A stretch of 64,000 nucleotides of DNA from Eutrigla gurnardus. Its lineage: Eukaryota; Chordata; Actinopteri; Perciformes; Triglidae. Positions 47,895 through 59,899 of the stretch are shown here, in pieces. Under the pieces are notes generated by a model. The model worked only from the letters and a program-made list of their open reading frames with translations. It had not been told where the DNA came from and made no database searches. The first letter of the stretch is position 1, and each line of letters starts with the position of its first letter. A program made the translations under genes and the position numbers. The stretch is from contig CAUPSS010000263.1 of NCBI GenBank assembly GCA_963514095.1, positions 868,001-932,000 of the forward strand, written 5' to 3'.

Positions 47895-49415
47895 GGTATA
47901 GAGAAAGAACACATGGAGCTCCCCGCGTCGTCCAACGACTTCGCAGTTGAATGGAGCACCAAGGCATGGCACTGGCCGGCGCTTGTCGTTCAAGTCTCCC
48001 CAGCCAGCTGAACTTAGACCTGAGGAGTGAGTGAGGTGTTAAGGACAGGCATGGTGGTGGAATGCTGAGGGTCAGACCACGTTATTGGATGTTGGCATCA
48101 TACAAGAGGAGTTAGGTTTAGGGTCAGGTGGTTAGGGTTAGGATTAGAGGTCAGGGTGATGGTTAGGATTAGAGGTCAGGGTCAGGGTTAGGAGTTAAGG
48201 CTCCTCTGTGGCCCTCCAGCCGAGGAGCGGAGGAGGGGTGGGAGGGAGATGTGACGAAGTTCCCGAGAGGAATGTGAGGTGTGGAGTGTGAGGACCTAAG
48301 AAGCTAAACCAGAGATGAGGAGGGGTGATGTGGTTACATCAAGAACCCTCCCCCACCCGTTGAGGCGCCTCTGGGGCCCTACGCGCACCCTCCAGCCGAG
48401 GAGCGGAGGAGGGGCGGTAGGGCGATGTGACGTGAATGTGAGATGTGACATGTGAAGACCTAAGAAGCTAAACCAGAGATAAGGAGGGGTGATGTGGTTA
48501 CATCAAGAACCCTCCCCCACCCGTTGAGGCGCCTCTGGGGCCCTACGCGCACCCTCCAGCCGAGGAGCGGAGGAGGGGCGGGAGGGCGTGAAATGTGACG
48601 GATGTGGTGAAGCAGTGGCTAGGTGAGCGTGCGTGTGTGTGTGTGCGCGTGTGTGTGTTCCAGGTCCGTAGTGAGGATGATGAGTAACAGATCCTGCCTT
48701 TCCAGATCCAGATGTCCCAGTCCGAGTCCCTCGTGCAGTGATTCCAGAAGAGCAGAGCAGTCATGATTGTGGTTTCCTGTTTGAGCTGCTTTTTCAACCT
48801 TTTGGAGGGAATTTACTTGAAGGATTGTTATAAAAATTAATTAAATAAATAATCAATTAAACACTCAATTGAATAATGAATTAAATTAACCTAATGCCAT
48901 AATCACTACTCAGCAACCGTGCCGACCTGAAAACTGGAGCAACAGAGACGAGCTCTTCGCGGCAGCCGAGCTGACCACGGCCCAGATCCGACATGAACAC
49001 CCAAGCAACAGAGATTACCTCTTCGCGGCAGCCAAGCTGACCACGGCTGGACGGTGTTTAACCGGAAGCTGAACAGGACGGAAAGTGCTGTATTAACTTA
49101 ATAATAAATAAAATACACAATTGAATAATAAGCCAATTACTTAAATAACTCTCTTTTTGTTTTGTTGTCATTATTGTTGTTGTTGTCTTTCAGGTTGTTA
49201 AGGGTTAGTGTCTCTTCAGACCTGTTAAATAAATCCATTTTTGGTTTTGTTATTGGTTATTGTTGTCTTTAGGGTCGTTCAGTAGTTTTGTTCCTGTAAG
49301 CTTGTTGTCCTTTAGTTTTTTCAAATGTTGTCGGGATTGAGTTTTCCTGTTGAATAATTATATGATTTTGGACACATCATCAGTAGTGGATCCCAGGATC
49401 ATTGGGTTAAGGTTA
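47895..49415 (+). repeat. Solitary module A before the D array
   Basis: A 1521-bp A module with the short junction (GGGTTAAGGTTAGG) is followed by a B/D-type head rather than by C. It marks the switch from the composite array to the D array. Because the B and D heads are the same up to the GC-rich subrepeats, the exact crossover cannot be placed by eye. Confidence 0.9.
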
Positions 49416-50194
49416 GGTATAGAGAAAGGACACATGGAGCTCCCCGCGTCGTCCAACGACTTCGCAGTTGAATGGAGCACCAAGGCATGGCACTGGCCGG
49501 CGCATGTCGTTCAAGTCTCCCCCGCCAGATGAACTTAGACCTGAGGAGTGAGTGAGGCGTTGAGGACAGGCATGGTGGTGGAATACTGAGGGTCAGGACA
49601 CGTTATTGGCTGTTGGCATCATACAAGAGGAGTTAGGTTTAGGGTCAGGTGGTTAGGATTAGGTATAGAGGTCAGGGTGATGGTTAGGGTAAGGGTTAGA
49701 GGTCAGGGTGAGGGATAGGAGTTAAGGCTCCTCTGGGGCCCTCTAGCCGAGGAGCGGAGGAGGGGCGGGAGGGCGATGTGACGAGAATGTGAGATGTGAA
49801 GACCTAAGAAGCTAAGCCAGAGATAAAGAGGGGTGATGTGTCTACATCAAGAACCCTCCCCGCCTGTCTAGGCTCCTCTGGGGCCCTACACGCACTCTCC
49901 AGCCGAGGAGCGGAGGAGGGGCGGGAGGGCGTGAACTGTGACGAATGTGGTGAAGCAGTGGCCAGGTGAGCGTGTGTGCGTTCCAGGTCCGTAGTGAGGA
50001 TGATGAGTAACAGATCCTGCCTCTCCAGATCCAGATGTCCCAGTCCGAGTCCCTCGTGCAGTGATTCCAGAAGAGCAGAGCAGTCATGATTGTGGTTTCC
50101 TGTTTGAGCTGCTGTTTAGACCTTTTGGAGGGAATTTGCTTGAAGGATTGTTATACAGTTAATTAAATAATCAATTAAACACTTAATTGAATAA

Positions 50195-50398
50195 TTCAAT
50201 AATTTATTAAATGAATCTTCTGCCATAATCACTACTCAGCAACAGTCCCGACCTGAACACTGGAGCAACAGAGACGAGCTCTTCGCGGCAGCCGAGCTGA
50301 CCACGGCCCAGATCCGACATAAACACCCGAGCAACAGAGATTACCTCTTCGCGGCAGCCAAGCTGACCACGGCCGGACGGCGTTTGACCGGAAGCTGA
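50195..50398 (+). other. D copy of the 2 x 22-residue open segment
   Basis: The frame is open from 50195 to the TGA at 50396-50398, 67 codons, with the two repeats beginning at 50264 and 50330. Upstream it reads through AT-rich DNA with no ATG. The second repeat ends in a Gly-Arg-Arg-Leu-Thr-Gly-Ser tail; A and B have Cys in place of the second Arg. The same segment recurs in every D copy at 2621-bp steps. Confidence 0.25.
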
Positions 50399-51330
50399 AC
50401 AGGACGGAAAGTGCTGTATTGAATTAATAATAAATAAAATACACAATTGAATAATAATCCCTTTTGGTTTTGTTGTCATTGTTGTTGTTGTGGTCGTCTT
50501 TCAGGTTGTTAAGGGTTAGTGTCTCTTCAGACGTGTTAAATAAATCTGTTTTTGGTTTTAATATTGGTTATTGTTGTCTTTAGGGTTGTTCAGTAGTTTT
50601 GTTCCTTTAAGCTTGTTGTCCTTTAGTTTTTTCAAATGTTGTCGGGATTGAGTTTTGCTGTTGAGTAATTATATGATTTCGGACACATCATCAGTAGTGG
50701 ACCCCAGGATCATCGGGCGTTTCGGCCATTGTCACTAGACACCCTCACCCGGGGGGGGCCCTCTCCAGCTGATCAGTTCCGGAGAGTGTGTCTGTCTTAT
50801 TGCCAATCAGGTGTTATTCCGTTTTTCCTTTTATCTGGAATTAATCATTAATTAATTACTATTTATTTATTATTTATTCTGTATTATTTCATAAATGAAT
50901 AATAGATAGTAGATAAATAAATAAGCCGGGTTGGCGTTAGGCTTGCAGTCAGGTTATCATCAGTCTGGTGTTTAAACCTCATTTTTAACCGTATATTTAA
51001 GCTAATTTAATTTGACTTTAATTAAGATTGAATCCGTCCAGTAGGTATTAGTTGTACAAACAGGGGAGAAAAGGTTAATGGAGGTGAATACTTACCAACT
51101 GTTTAAACCAGACCAGTTGTTAACACCGCTAGGTAGCTCTGGCCTGGCCCAACAGGTTGAAAGTCTGCCTGTTTATTCAAAATTATCCCCCTGTGTGTCC
51201 CATACACCGCTCGACCACCAGGAGATGCTGTTAATCCATATCCAGTCCAGAGCTTAGTTCCTGAAGTCATGAACTGCAACATTACTTTCTGTCATGGTGC
51301 AAGCAGACAAAATTAGTTTTCTTTTATTTT

Positions 51331-51880
51331 TTGCAGTTGGTATAAAAGTCTGCTTACTTTGTTGAGAGTAGTTTATTTAGCAGTTAATGAGGTTTTTAAC
51401 ATCAAATTGTGGTTAAAATGAGGAGAAATTAGCGTTTTTGTTTTCTACCCAGCATGCTTTGCTGTTAAAATGTGTGTTTTGTGAATAACTTTCCTTCTGA
51501 AGGTGCTAGAGAGTTAGGATCAAAGCCGACTTGGTTTTAGGAGGTCCCGTGCATCCAGTAGAGTCCGGCCCGTCCTCTTCAGGTTCACCAGAAGTGCATT
51601 ATTTCTTGCAGTTGGTATAAAAGTATTCTTACTTTGTTGAGAGTAGTTTATTTAGCAGTTATGAGGTTTTTTTTAACATCAAATGGTGGTTAAAATAAGG
51701 GGAAATTAGCGTTTTGGTTTTCTACCCAGCATGCTTTGCTGTTAAAACGTGTGTTTTGTGAATAACTTGCCTTCTGAAGGTGCTAGAGGGTTAGGATTAA
51801 AGCCAACTTGGTTTTACGAGGTCCCGTGCATCCAGTAGTGTCCGGCTCGTCCTCTTCAGGTTCACCAGAAGTACATTAAT
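51331..51880 (+). repeat. Two 275-bp tail subrepeats in D
   Basis: The subrepeats start at 51331 and 51606 (ttgcagttggtataaaag) and correspond to the C-module pair. The two have diverged from each other (tctgcttac against tattcttac, ttaggaggtcc against ttacgaggtcc). The duplication is therefore older than the split of C and D. Confidence 0.85.
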
Positions 51881-52036
51881 GGTCATACAGGGAGTGTTTT
51901 ACCTTAATTATCTGGGGTAGGTGGACCCTTAAGAGAACCAGGATGGAGTATGGGTCCCAGAAGAGGAGAGTTATGCCAGGTCTAAGTCAAAGAGGCTTGC
52001 AGGGAGACAAGTCAGTCCGAAGGCTCTGGCTGGTTA

Positions 52037-54657
52037 GGTATAGAGAAAGGACACATGGAGCTCCCCGCGTCGTCCAACGACTTCGCAGTTGAATGGAGCA
52101 CCAAGGCATGGCACTGGCCGGCGCATGTCGTTCAAGTCTCCCCCGCCAGATGAACTTAGACCTGAGGAGTGAGTGAGGCGTTGAGGACAGGCATGGTGGT
52201 GGAATACTGAGGGTCAGGACACGTTATTGGCTGTTGGCATCATACAAGAGGAGTTAGGTTTAGGGTCAGGTGGTTAGGATTAGGTATAGAGGTCAGGGTG
52301 ATGGTTAGGGTAAGGGTTAGAGGTCAGGGTGAGGGATAGGAGTTAAGGCTCCTCTGGGGCCCTCTAGCCGAGGAGCGGAGGAGGGGCGGGAGGGCGATGT
52401 GACGAGAATGTGAGATGTGAAGACCTAAGAAGCTAAGCCAGAGATAAAGAGGGGTGATGTGTCTACATCAAGAACCCTCCCCGCCTGTCTAGGCTCCTCT
52501 GGGGCCCTACACGCACTCTCCAGCCGAGGAGCGGAGGAGGGGCGGGAGGGCGTGAACTGTGACGAATGTGGTGAAGCAGTGGCCAGGTGAGCGTGTGTGC
52601 GTTCCAGGTCCGTAGTGAGGATGATGAGTAACAGATCCTGCCTCTCCAGATCCAGATGTCCCAGTCCGAGTCCCTCGTGCAGTGATTCCAGAAGAGCAGA
52701 GCAGTCATGATTGTGGTTTCCTGTTTGAGCTGCTGTTTAGACCTTTTGGAGGGAATTTGCTTGAAGGATTGTTATACAGTTAATTAAATAATCAATTAAA
52801 CACTTAATTGAATAATTCAATAATTTATTAAATGAATCTTCTGCCATAATCACTACTCAGCAACAGTCCCGACCTGAACACTGGAGCAACAGAGACGAGC
52901 TCTTCGCGGCAGCCGAGCTGACCACGGCCCAGATCCGACATAAACACCCGAGCAACAGAGATTACCTCTTCGCGGCAGCCAAGCTGACCACGGCCGGACG
53001 GCGTTTGACCGGAAGCTGAACAGGACGGAAAGTGCTGTATTGAATTAATAATAAATAAAATACACAATTGAATAATAATCCCTTTTGGTTTTGTTGTCAT
53101 TGTTGTTGTTGTGGTCGTCTTTCAGGTTGTTAAGGGTTAGTGTCTCTTCAGACGTGTTAAATAAATCTGTTTTTGGTTTTAATATTGGTTATTGTTGTCT
53201 TTAGGGTTGTTCAGTAGTTTTGTTCCTTTAAGCTTGTTGTCCTTTAGTTTTTTCAAATGTTGTCGGGATTGAGTTTTGCTGTTGAGTAATTATATGATTT
53301 CGGACACATCATCAGTAGTGGACCCCAGGATCATCGGGCGTTTCGGCCATTGTCACTAGACACCCTCACCCGGGGGGGGCCCTCTCCAGCTGATCAGTTC
53401 CGGAGAGTGTGTCTGTCTTATTGCCAATCAGGTGTTATTCCGTTTTTCCTTTTATCTGGAATTAATCATTAATTAATTACTATTTATTTATTATTTATTC
53501 TGTATTATTTCATAAATGAATAATAGATAGTAGATAAATAAATAAGCCGGGTTGGCGTTAGGCTTGCAGTCAGGTTATCATCAGTCTGGTGTTTAAACCT
53601 CATTTTTAACCGTATATTTAAGCTAATTTAATTTGACTTTAATTAAGATTGAATCCGTCCAGTAGGTATTAGTTGTACAAACAGGGGAGAAAAGGTTAAT
53701 GGAGGTGAATACTTACCAACTGTTTAAACCAGACCAGTTGTTAACACCGCTAGGTAGCTCTGGCCTGGCCCAACAGGTTGAAAGTCTGCCTGTTTATTCA
53801 AAATTATCCCCCTGTGTGTCCCATACACCGCTCGACCACCAGGAGATGCTGTTAATCCATATCCAGTCCAGAGCTTAGTTCCTGAAGTCATGAACTGCAA
53901 CATTACTTTCTGTCATGGTGCAAGCAGACAAAATTAGTTTTCTTTTATTTTTTGCAGTTGGTATAAAAGTCTGCTTACTTTGTTGAGAGTAGTTTATTTA
54001 GCAGTTAATGAGGTTTTTAACATCAAATTGTGGTTAAAATGAGGAGAAATTAGCGTTTTTGTTTTCTACCCAGCATGCTTTGCTGTTAAAATGTGTGTTT
54101 TGTGAATAACTTTCCTTCTGAAGGTGCTAGAGAGTTAGGATCAAAGCCGACTTGGTTTTAGGAGGTCCCGTGCATCCAGTAGAGTCCGGCCCGTCCTCTT
54201 CAGGTTCACCAGAAGTGCATTATTTCTTGCAGTTGGTATAAAAGTATTCTTACTTTGTTGAGAGTAGTTTATTTAGCAGTTATGAGGTTTTTTTTAACAT
54301 CAAATGGTGGTTAAAATAAGGGGAAATTAGCGTTTTGGTTTTCTACCCAGCATGCTTTGCTGTTAAAACGTGTGTTTTGTGAATAACTTGCCTTCTGAAG
54401 GTGCTAGAGGGTTAGGATTAAAGCCAACTTGGTTTTACGAGGTCCCGTGCATCCAGTAGTGTCCGGCTCGTCCTCTTCAGGTTCACCAGAAGTACATTAA
54501 TGGTCATACAGGGAGTGTTTTACCTTAATTATCTGGGGTAGGTGGACCCTTAAGAGAACCAGGATGGAGTATGGGTCCCAGAAGAGGAGAGTTATGCCAG
54601 GTCTAAGTCAAAGAGGCTTGCAGGGAGACAAGTCAGTCCGAAGGCTCTGGCTGGTTA
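52037..54657 (+). repeat. D unit, copy 2
   Basis: The unit is 2621 bp with the same landmarks as D copy 1 and no difference noticed by eye. The join to the previous unit reads ggctggttagg then tatagag. Confidence 0.93.
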
Positions 54658-57278
54658 GGTATAGAGAAAGGACACATGGAGCTCCCCGCGTCGTCCAACG
54701 ACTTCGCAGTTGAATGGAGCACCAAGGCATGGCACTGGCCGGCGCATGTCGTTCAAGTCTCCCCCGCCAGATGAACTTAGACCTGAGGAGTGAGTGAGGC
54801 GTTGAGGACAGGCATGGTGGTGGAATACTGAGGGTCAGGACACGTTATTGGCTGTTGGCATCATACAAGAGGAGTTAGGTTTAGGGTCAGGTGGTTAGGA
54901 TTAGGTATAGAGGTCAGGGTGATGGTTAGGGTAAGGGTTAGAGGTCAGGGTGAGGGATAGGAGTTAAGGCTCCTCTGGGGCCCTCTAGCCGAGGAGCGGA
55001 GGAGGGGCGGGAGGGCGATGTGACGAGAATGTGAGATGTGAAGACCTAAGAAGCTAAGCCAGAGATAAAGAGGGGTGATGTGTCTACATCAAGAACCCTC
55101 CCCGCCTGTCTAGGCTCCTCTGGGGCCCTACACGCACTCTCCAGCCGAGGAGCGGAGGAGGGGCGGGAGGGCGTGAACTGTGACGAATGTGGTGAAGCAG
55201 TGGCCAGGTGAGCGTGTGTGCGTTCCAGGTCCGTAGTGAGGATGATGAGTAACAGATCCTGCCTCTCCAGATCCAGATGTCCCAGTCCGAGTCCCTCGTG
55301 CAGTGATTCCAGAAGAGCAGAGCAGTCATGATTGTGGTTTCCTGTTTGAGCTGCTGTTTAGACCTTTTGGAGGGAATTTGCTTGAAGGATTGTTATACAG
55401 TTAATTAAATAATCAATTAAACACTTAATTGAATAATTCAATAATTTATTAAATGAATCTTCTGCCATAATCACTACTCAGCAACAGTCCCGACCTGAAC
55501 ACTGGAGCAACAGAGACGAGCTCTTCGCGGCAGCCGAGCTGACCACGGCCCAGATCCGACATAAACACCCGAGCAACAGAGATTACCTCTTCGCGGCAGC
55601 CAAGCTGACCACGGCCGGACGGCGTTTGACCGGAAGCTGAACAGGACGGAAAGTGCTGTATTGAATTAATAATAAATAAAATACACAATTGAATAATAAT
55701 CCCTTTTGGTTTTGTTGTCATTGTTGTTGTTGTGGTCGTCTTTCAGGTTGTTAAGGGTTAGTGTCTCTTCAGACGTGTTAAATAAATCTGTTTTTGGTTT
55801 TAATATTGGTTATTGTTGTCTTTAGGGTTGTTCAGTAGTTTTGTTCCTTTAAGCTTGTTGTCCTTTAGTTTTTTCAAATGTTGTCGGGATTGAGTTTTGC
55901 TGTTGAGTAATTATATGATTTCGGACACATCATCAGTAGTGGACCCCAGGATCATCGGGCGTTTCGGCCATTGTCACTAGACACCCTCACCCGGGGGGGG
56001 CCCTCTCCAGCTGATCAGTTCCGGAGAGTGTGTCTGTCTTATTGCCAATCAGGTGTTATTCCGTTTTTCCTTTTATCTGGAATTAATCATTAATTAATTA
56101 CTATTTATTTATTATTTATTCTGTATTATTTCATAAATGAATAATAGATAGTAGATAAATAAATAAGCCGGGTTGGCGTTAGGCTTGCAGTCAGGTTATC
56201 ATCAGTCTGGTGTTTAAACCTCATTTTTAACCGTATATTTAAGCTAATTTAATTTGACTTTAATTAAGATTGAATCCGTCCAGTAGGTATTAGTTGTACA
56301 AACAGGGGAGAAAAGGTTAATGGAGGTGAATACTTACCAACTGTTTAAACCAGACCAGTTGTTAACACCGCTAGGTAGCTCTGGCCTGGCCCAACAGGTT
56401 GAAAGTCTGCCTGTTTATTCAAAATTATCCCCCTGTGTGTCCCATACACCGCTCGACCACCAGGAGATGCTGTTAATCCATATCCAGTCCAGAGCTTAGT
56501 TCCTGAAGTCATGAACTGCAACATTACTTTCTGTCATGGTGCAAGCAGACAAAATTAGTTTTCTTTTATTTTTTGCAGTTGGTATAAAAGTCTGCTTACT
56601 TTGTTGAGAGTAGTTTATTTAGCAGTTAATGAGGTTTTTAACATCAAATTGTGGTTAAAATGAGGAGAAATTAGCGTTTTTGTTTTCTACCCAGCATGCT
56701 TTGCTGTTAAAATGTGTGTTTTGTGAATAACTTTCCTTCTGAAGGTGCTAGAGAGTTAGGATCAAAGCCGACTTGGTTTTAGGAGGTCCCGTGCATCCAG
56801 TAGAGTCCGGCCCGTCCTCTTCAGGTTCACCAGAAGTGCATTATTTCTTGCAGTTGGTATAAAAGTATTCTTACTTTGTTGAGAGTAGTTTATTTAGCAG
56901 TTATGAGGTTTTTTTTAACATCAAATGGTGGTTAAAATAAGGGGAAATTAGCGTTTTGGTTTTCTACCCAGCATGCTTTGCTGTTAAAACGTGTGTTTTG
57001 TGAATAACTTGCCTTCTGAAGGTGCTAGAGGGTTAGGATTAAAGCCAACTTGGTTTTACGAGGTCCCGTGCATCCAGTAGTGTCCGGCTCGTCCTCTTCA
57101 GGTTCACCAGAAGTACATTAATGGTCATACAGGGAGTGTTTTACCTTAATTATCTGGGGTAGGTGGACCCTTAAGAGAACCAGGATGGAGTATGGGTCCC
57201 AGAAGAGGAGAGTTATGCCAGGTCTAAGTCAAAGAGGCTTGCAGGGAGACAAGTCAGTCCGAAGGCTCTGGCTGGTTA
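54658..57278 (+). repeat. D unit, copy 3
   Basis: The unit is 2621 bp and apparently identical to its neighbours. No private variant was noticed. Confidence 0.93.
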
Positions 57279-59899
57279 GGTATAGAGAAAGGACACATGG
57301 AGCTCCCCGCGTCGTCCAACGACTTCGCAGTTGAATGGAGCACCAAGGCATGGCACTGGCCGGCGCATGTCGTTCAAGTCTCCCCCGCCAGATGAACTTA
57401 GACCTGAGGAGTGAGTGAGGCGTTGAGGACAGGCATGGTGGTGGAATACTGAGGGTCAGGACACGTTATTGGCTGTTGGCATCATACAAGAGGAGTTAGG
57501 TTTAGGGTCAGGTGGTTAGGATTAGGTATAGAGGTCAGGGTGATGGTTAGGGTAAGGGTTAGAGGTCAGGGTGAGGGATAGGAGTTAAGGCTCCTCTGGG
57601 GCCCTCTAGCCGAGGAGCGGAGGAGGGGCGGGAGGGCGATGTGACGAGAATGTGAGATGTGAAGACCTAAGAAGCTAAGCCAGAGATAAAGAGGGGTGAT
57701 GTGTCTACATCAAGAACCCTCCCCGCCTGTCTAGGCTCCTCTGGGGCCCTACACGCACTCTCCAGCCGAGGAGCGGAGGAGGGGCGGGAGGGCGTGAACT
57801 GTGACGAATGTGGTGAAGCAGTGGCCAGGTGAGCGTGTGTGCGTTCCAGGTCCGTAGTGAGGATGATGAGTAACAGATCCTGCCTCTCCAGATCCAGATG
57901 TCCCAGTCCGAGTCCCTCGTGCAGTGATTCCAGAAGAGCAGAGCAGTCATGATTGTGGTTTCCTGTTTGAGCTGCTGTTTAGACCTTTTGGAGGGAATTT
58001 GCTTGAAGGATTGTTATACAGTTAATTAAATAATCAATTAAACACTTAATTGAATAATTCAATAATTTATTAAATGAATCTTCTGCCATAATCACTACTC
58101 AGCAACAGTCCCGACCTGAACACTGGAGCAACAGAGACGAGCTCTTCGCGGCAGCCGAGCTGACCACGGCCCAGATCCGACATAAACACCCGAGCAACAG
58201 AGATTACCTCTTCGCGGCAGCCAAGCTGACCACGGCCGGACGGCGTTTGACCGGAAGCTGAACAGGACGGAAAGTGCTGTATTGAATTAATAATAAATAA
58301 AATACACAATTGAATAATAATCCCTTTTGGTTTTGTTGTCATTGTTGTTGTTGTGGTCGTCTTTCAGGTTGTTAAGGGTTAGTGTCTCTTCAGACGTGTT
58401 AAATAAATCTGTTTTTGGTTTTAATATTGGTTATTGTTGTCTTTAGGGTTGTTCAGTAGTTTTGTTCCTTTAAGCTTGTTGTCCTTTAGTTTTTTCAAAT
58501 GTTGTCGGGATTGAGTTTTGCTGTTGAGTAATTATATGATTTCGGACACATCATCAGTAGTGGACCCCAGGATCATCGGGCGTTTCGGCCATTGTCACTA
58601 GACACCCTCACCCGGGGGGGGCCCTCTCCAGCTGATCAGTTCCGGAGAGTGTGTCTGTCTTATTGCCAATCAGGTGTTATTCCGTTTTTCCTTTTATCTG
58701 GAATTAATCATTAATTAATTACTATTTATTTATTATTTATTCTGTATTATTTCATAAATGAATAATAGATAGTAGATAAATAAATAAGCCGGGTTGGCGT
58801 TAGGCTTGCAGTCAGGTTATCATCAGTCTGGTGTTTAAACCTCATTTTTAACCGTATATTTAAGCTAATTTAATTTGACTTTAATTAAGATTGAATCCGT
58901 CCAGTAGGTATTAGTTGTACAAACAGGGGAGAAAAGGTTAATGGAGGTGAATACTTACCAACTGTTTAAACCAGACCAGTTGTTAACACCGCTAGGTAGC
59001 TCTGGCCTGGCCCAACAGGTTGAAAGTCTGCCTGTTTATTCAAAATTATCCCCCTGTGTGTCCCATACACCGCTCGACCACCAGGAGATGCTGTTAATCC
59101 ATATCCAGTCCAGAGCTTAGTTCCTGAAGTCATGAACTGCAACATTACTTTCTGTCATGGTGCAAGCAGACAAAATTAGTTTTCTTTTATTTTTTGCAGT
59201 TGGTATAAAAGTCTGCTTACTTTGTTGAGAGTAGTTTATTTAGCAGTTAATGAGGTTTTTAACATCAAATTGTGGTTAAAATGAGGAGAAATTAGCGTTT
59301 TTGTTTTCTACCCAGCATGCTTTGCTGTTAAAATGTGTGTTTTGTGAATAACTTTCCTTCTGAAGGTGCTAGAGAGTTAGGATCAAAGCCGACTTGGTTT
59401 TAGGAGGTCCCGTGCATCCAGTAGAGTCCGGCCCGTCCTCTTCAGGTTCACCAGAAGTGCATTATTTCTTGCAGTTGGTATAAAAGTATTCTTACTTTGT
59501 TGAGAGTAGTTTATTTAGCAGTTATGAGGTTTTTTTTAACATCAAATGGTGGTTAAAATAAGGGGAAATTAGCGTTTTGGTTTTCTACCCAGCATGCTTT
59601 GCTGTTAAAACGTGTGTTTTGTGAATAACTTGCCTTCTGAAGGTGCTAGAGGGTTAGGATTAAAGCCAACTTGGTTTTACGAGGTCCCGTGCATCCAGTA
59701 GTGTCCGGCTCGTCCTCTTCAGGTTCACCAGAAGTACATTAATGGTCATACAGGGAGTGTTTTACCTTAATTATCTGGGGTAGGTGGACCCTTAAGAGAA
59801 CCAGGATGGAGTATGGGTCCCAGAAGAGGAGAGTTATGCCAGGTCTAAGTCAAAGAGGCTTGCAGGGAGACAAGTCAGTCCGAAGGCTCTGGCTGGTTA
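57279..59899 (+). repeat. D unit, copy 4
   Basis: The unit is 2621 bp and apparently identical to its neighbours. No private variant was noticed. Confidence 0.93.

Larger units (their letters stand above)
49416..52036 (+). repeat. 2621-bp D unit, copy 1
   Basis: D holds one B-type head (gaaaggacac), telomere-like repeats (49629-49727), GC-rich subrepeats starting at 49728 and 49873, a very short GT tract, the core block (49982-50112), the open 2 x 22-residue segment (to 50398), T/GT-rich DNA, and then a direct run-on at gatcatcggg into cgtttcggcc (50718) and the full tail. It has no internal truncation, so it looks like the complete basic unit from which A, B and C are partial copies. The minus-strand frames of 81 and 90 codons in it are antisense to the core block and to the 22-residue repeats and show no known domain. 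No gene is supported. Confidence 0.93.

Noticed and set aside
50207..50479. Minus-strand frame of 90 codons in D
   Set aside because: It is antisense to the 2 x 22-residue segment, and its duplicated RGQLGCREE motif simply mirrors that 66-bp duplication. If either strand was once coding, I cannot tell which, but this one begins in T/GT-rich low-complexity DNA.
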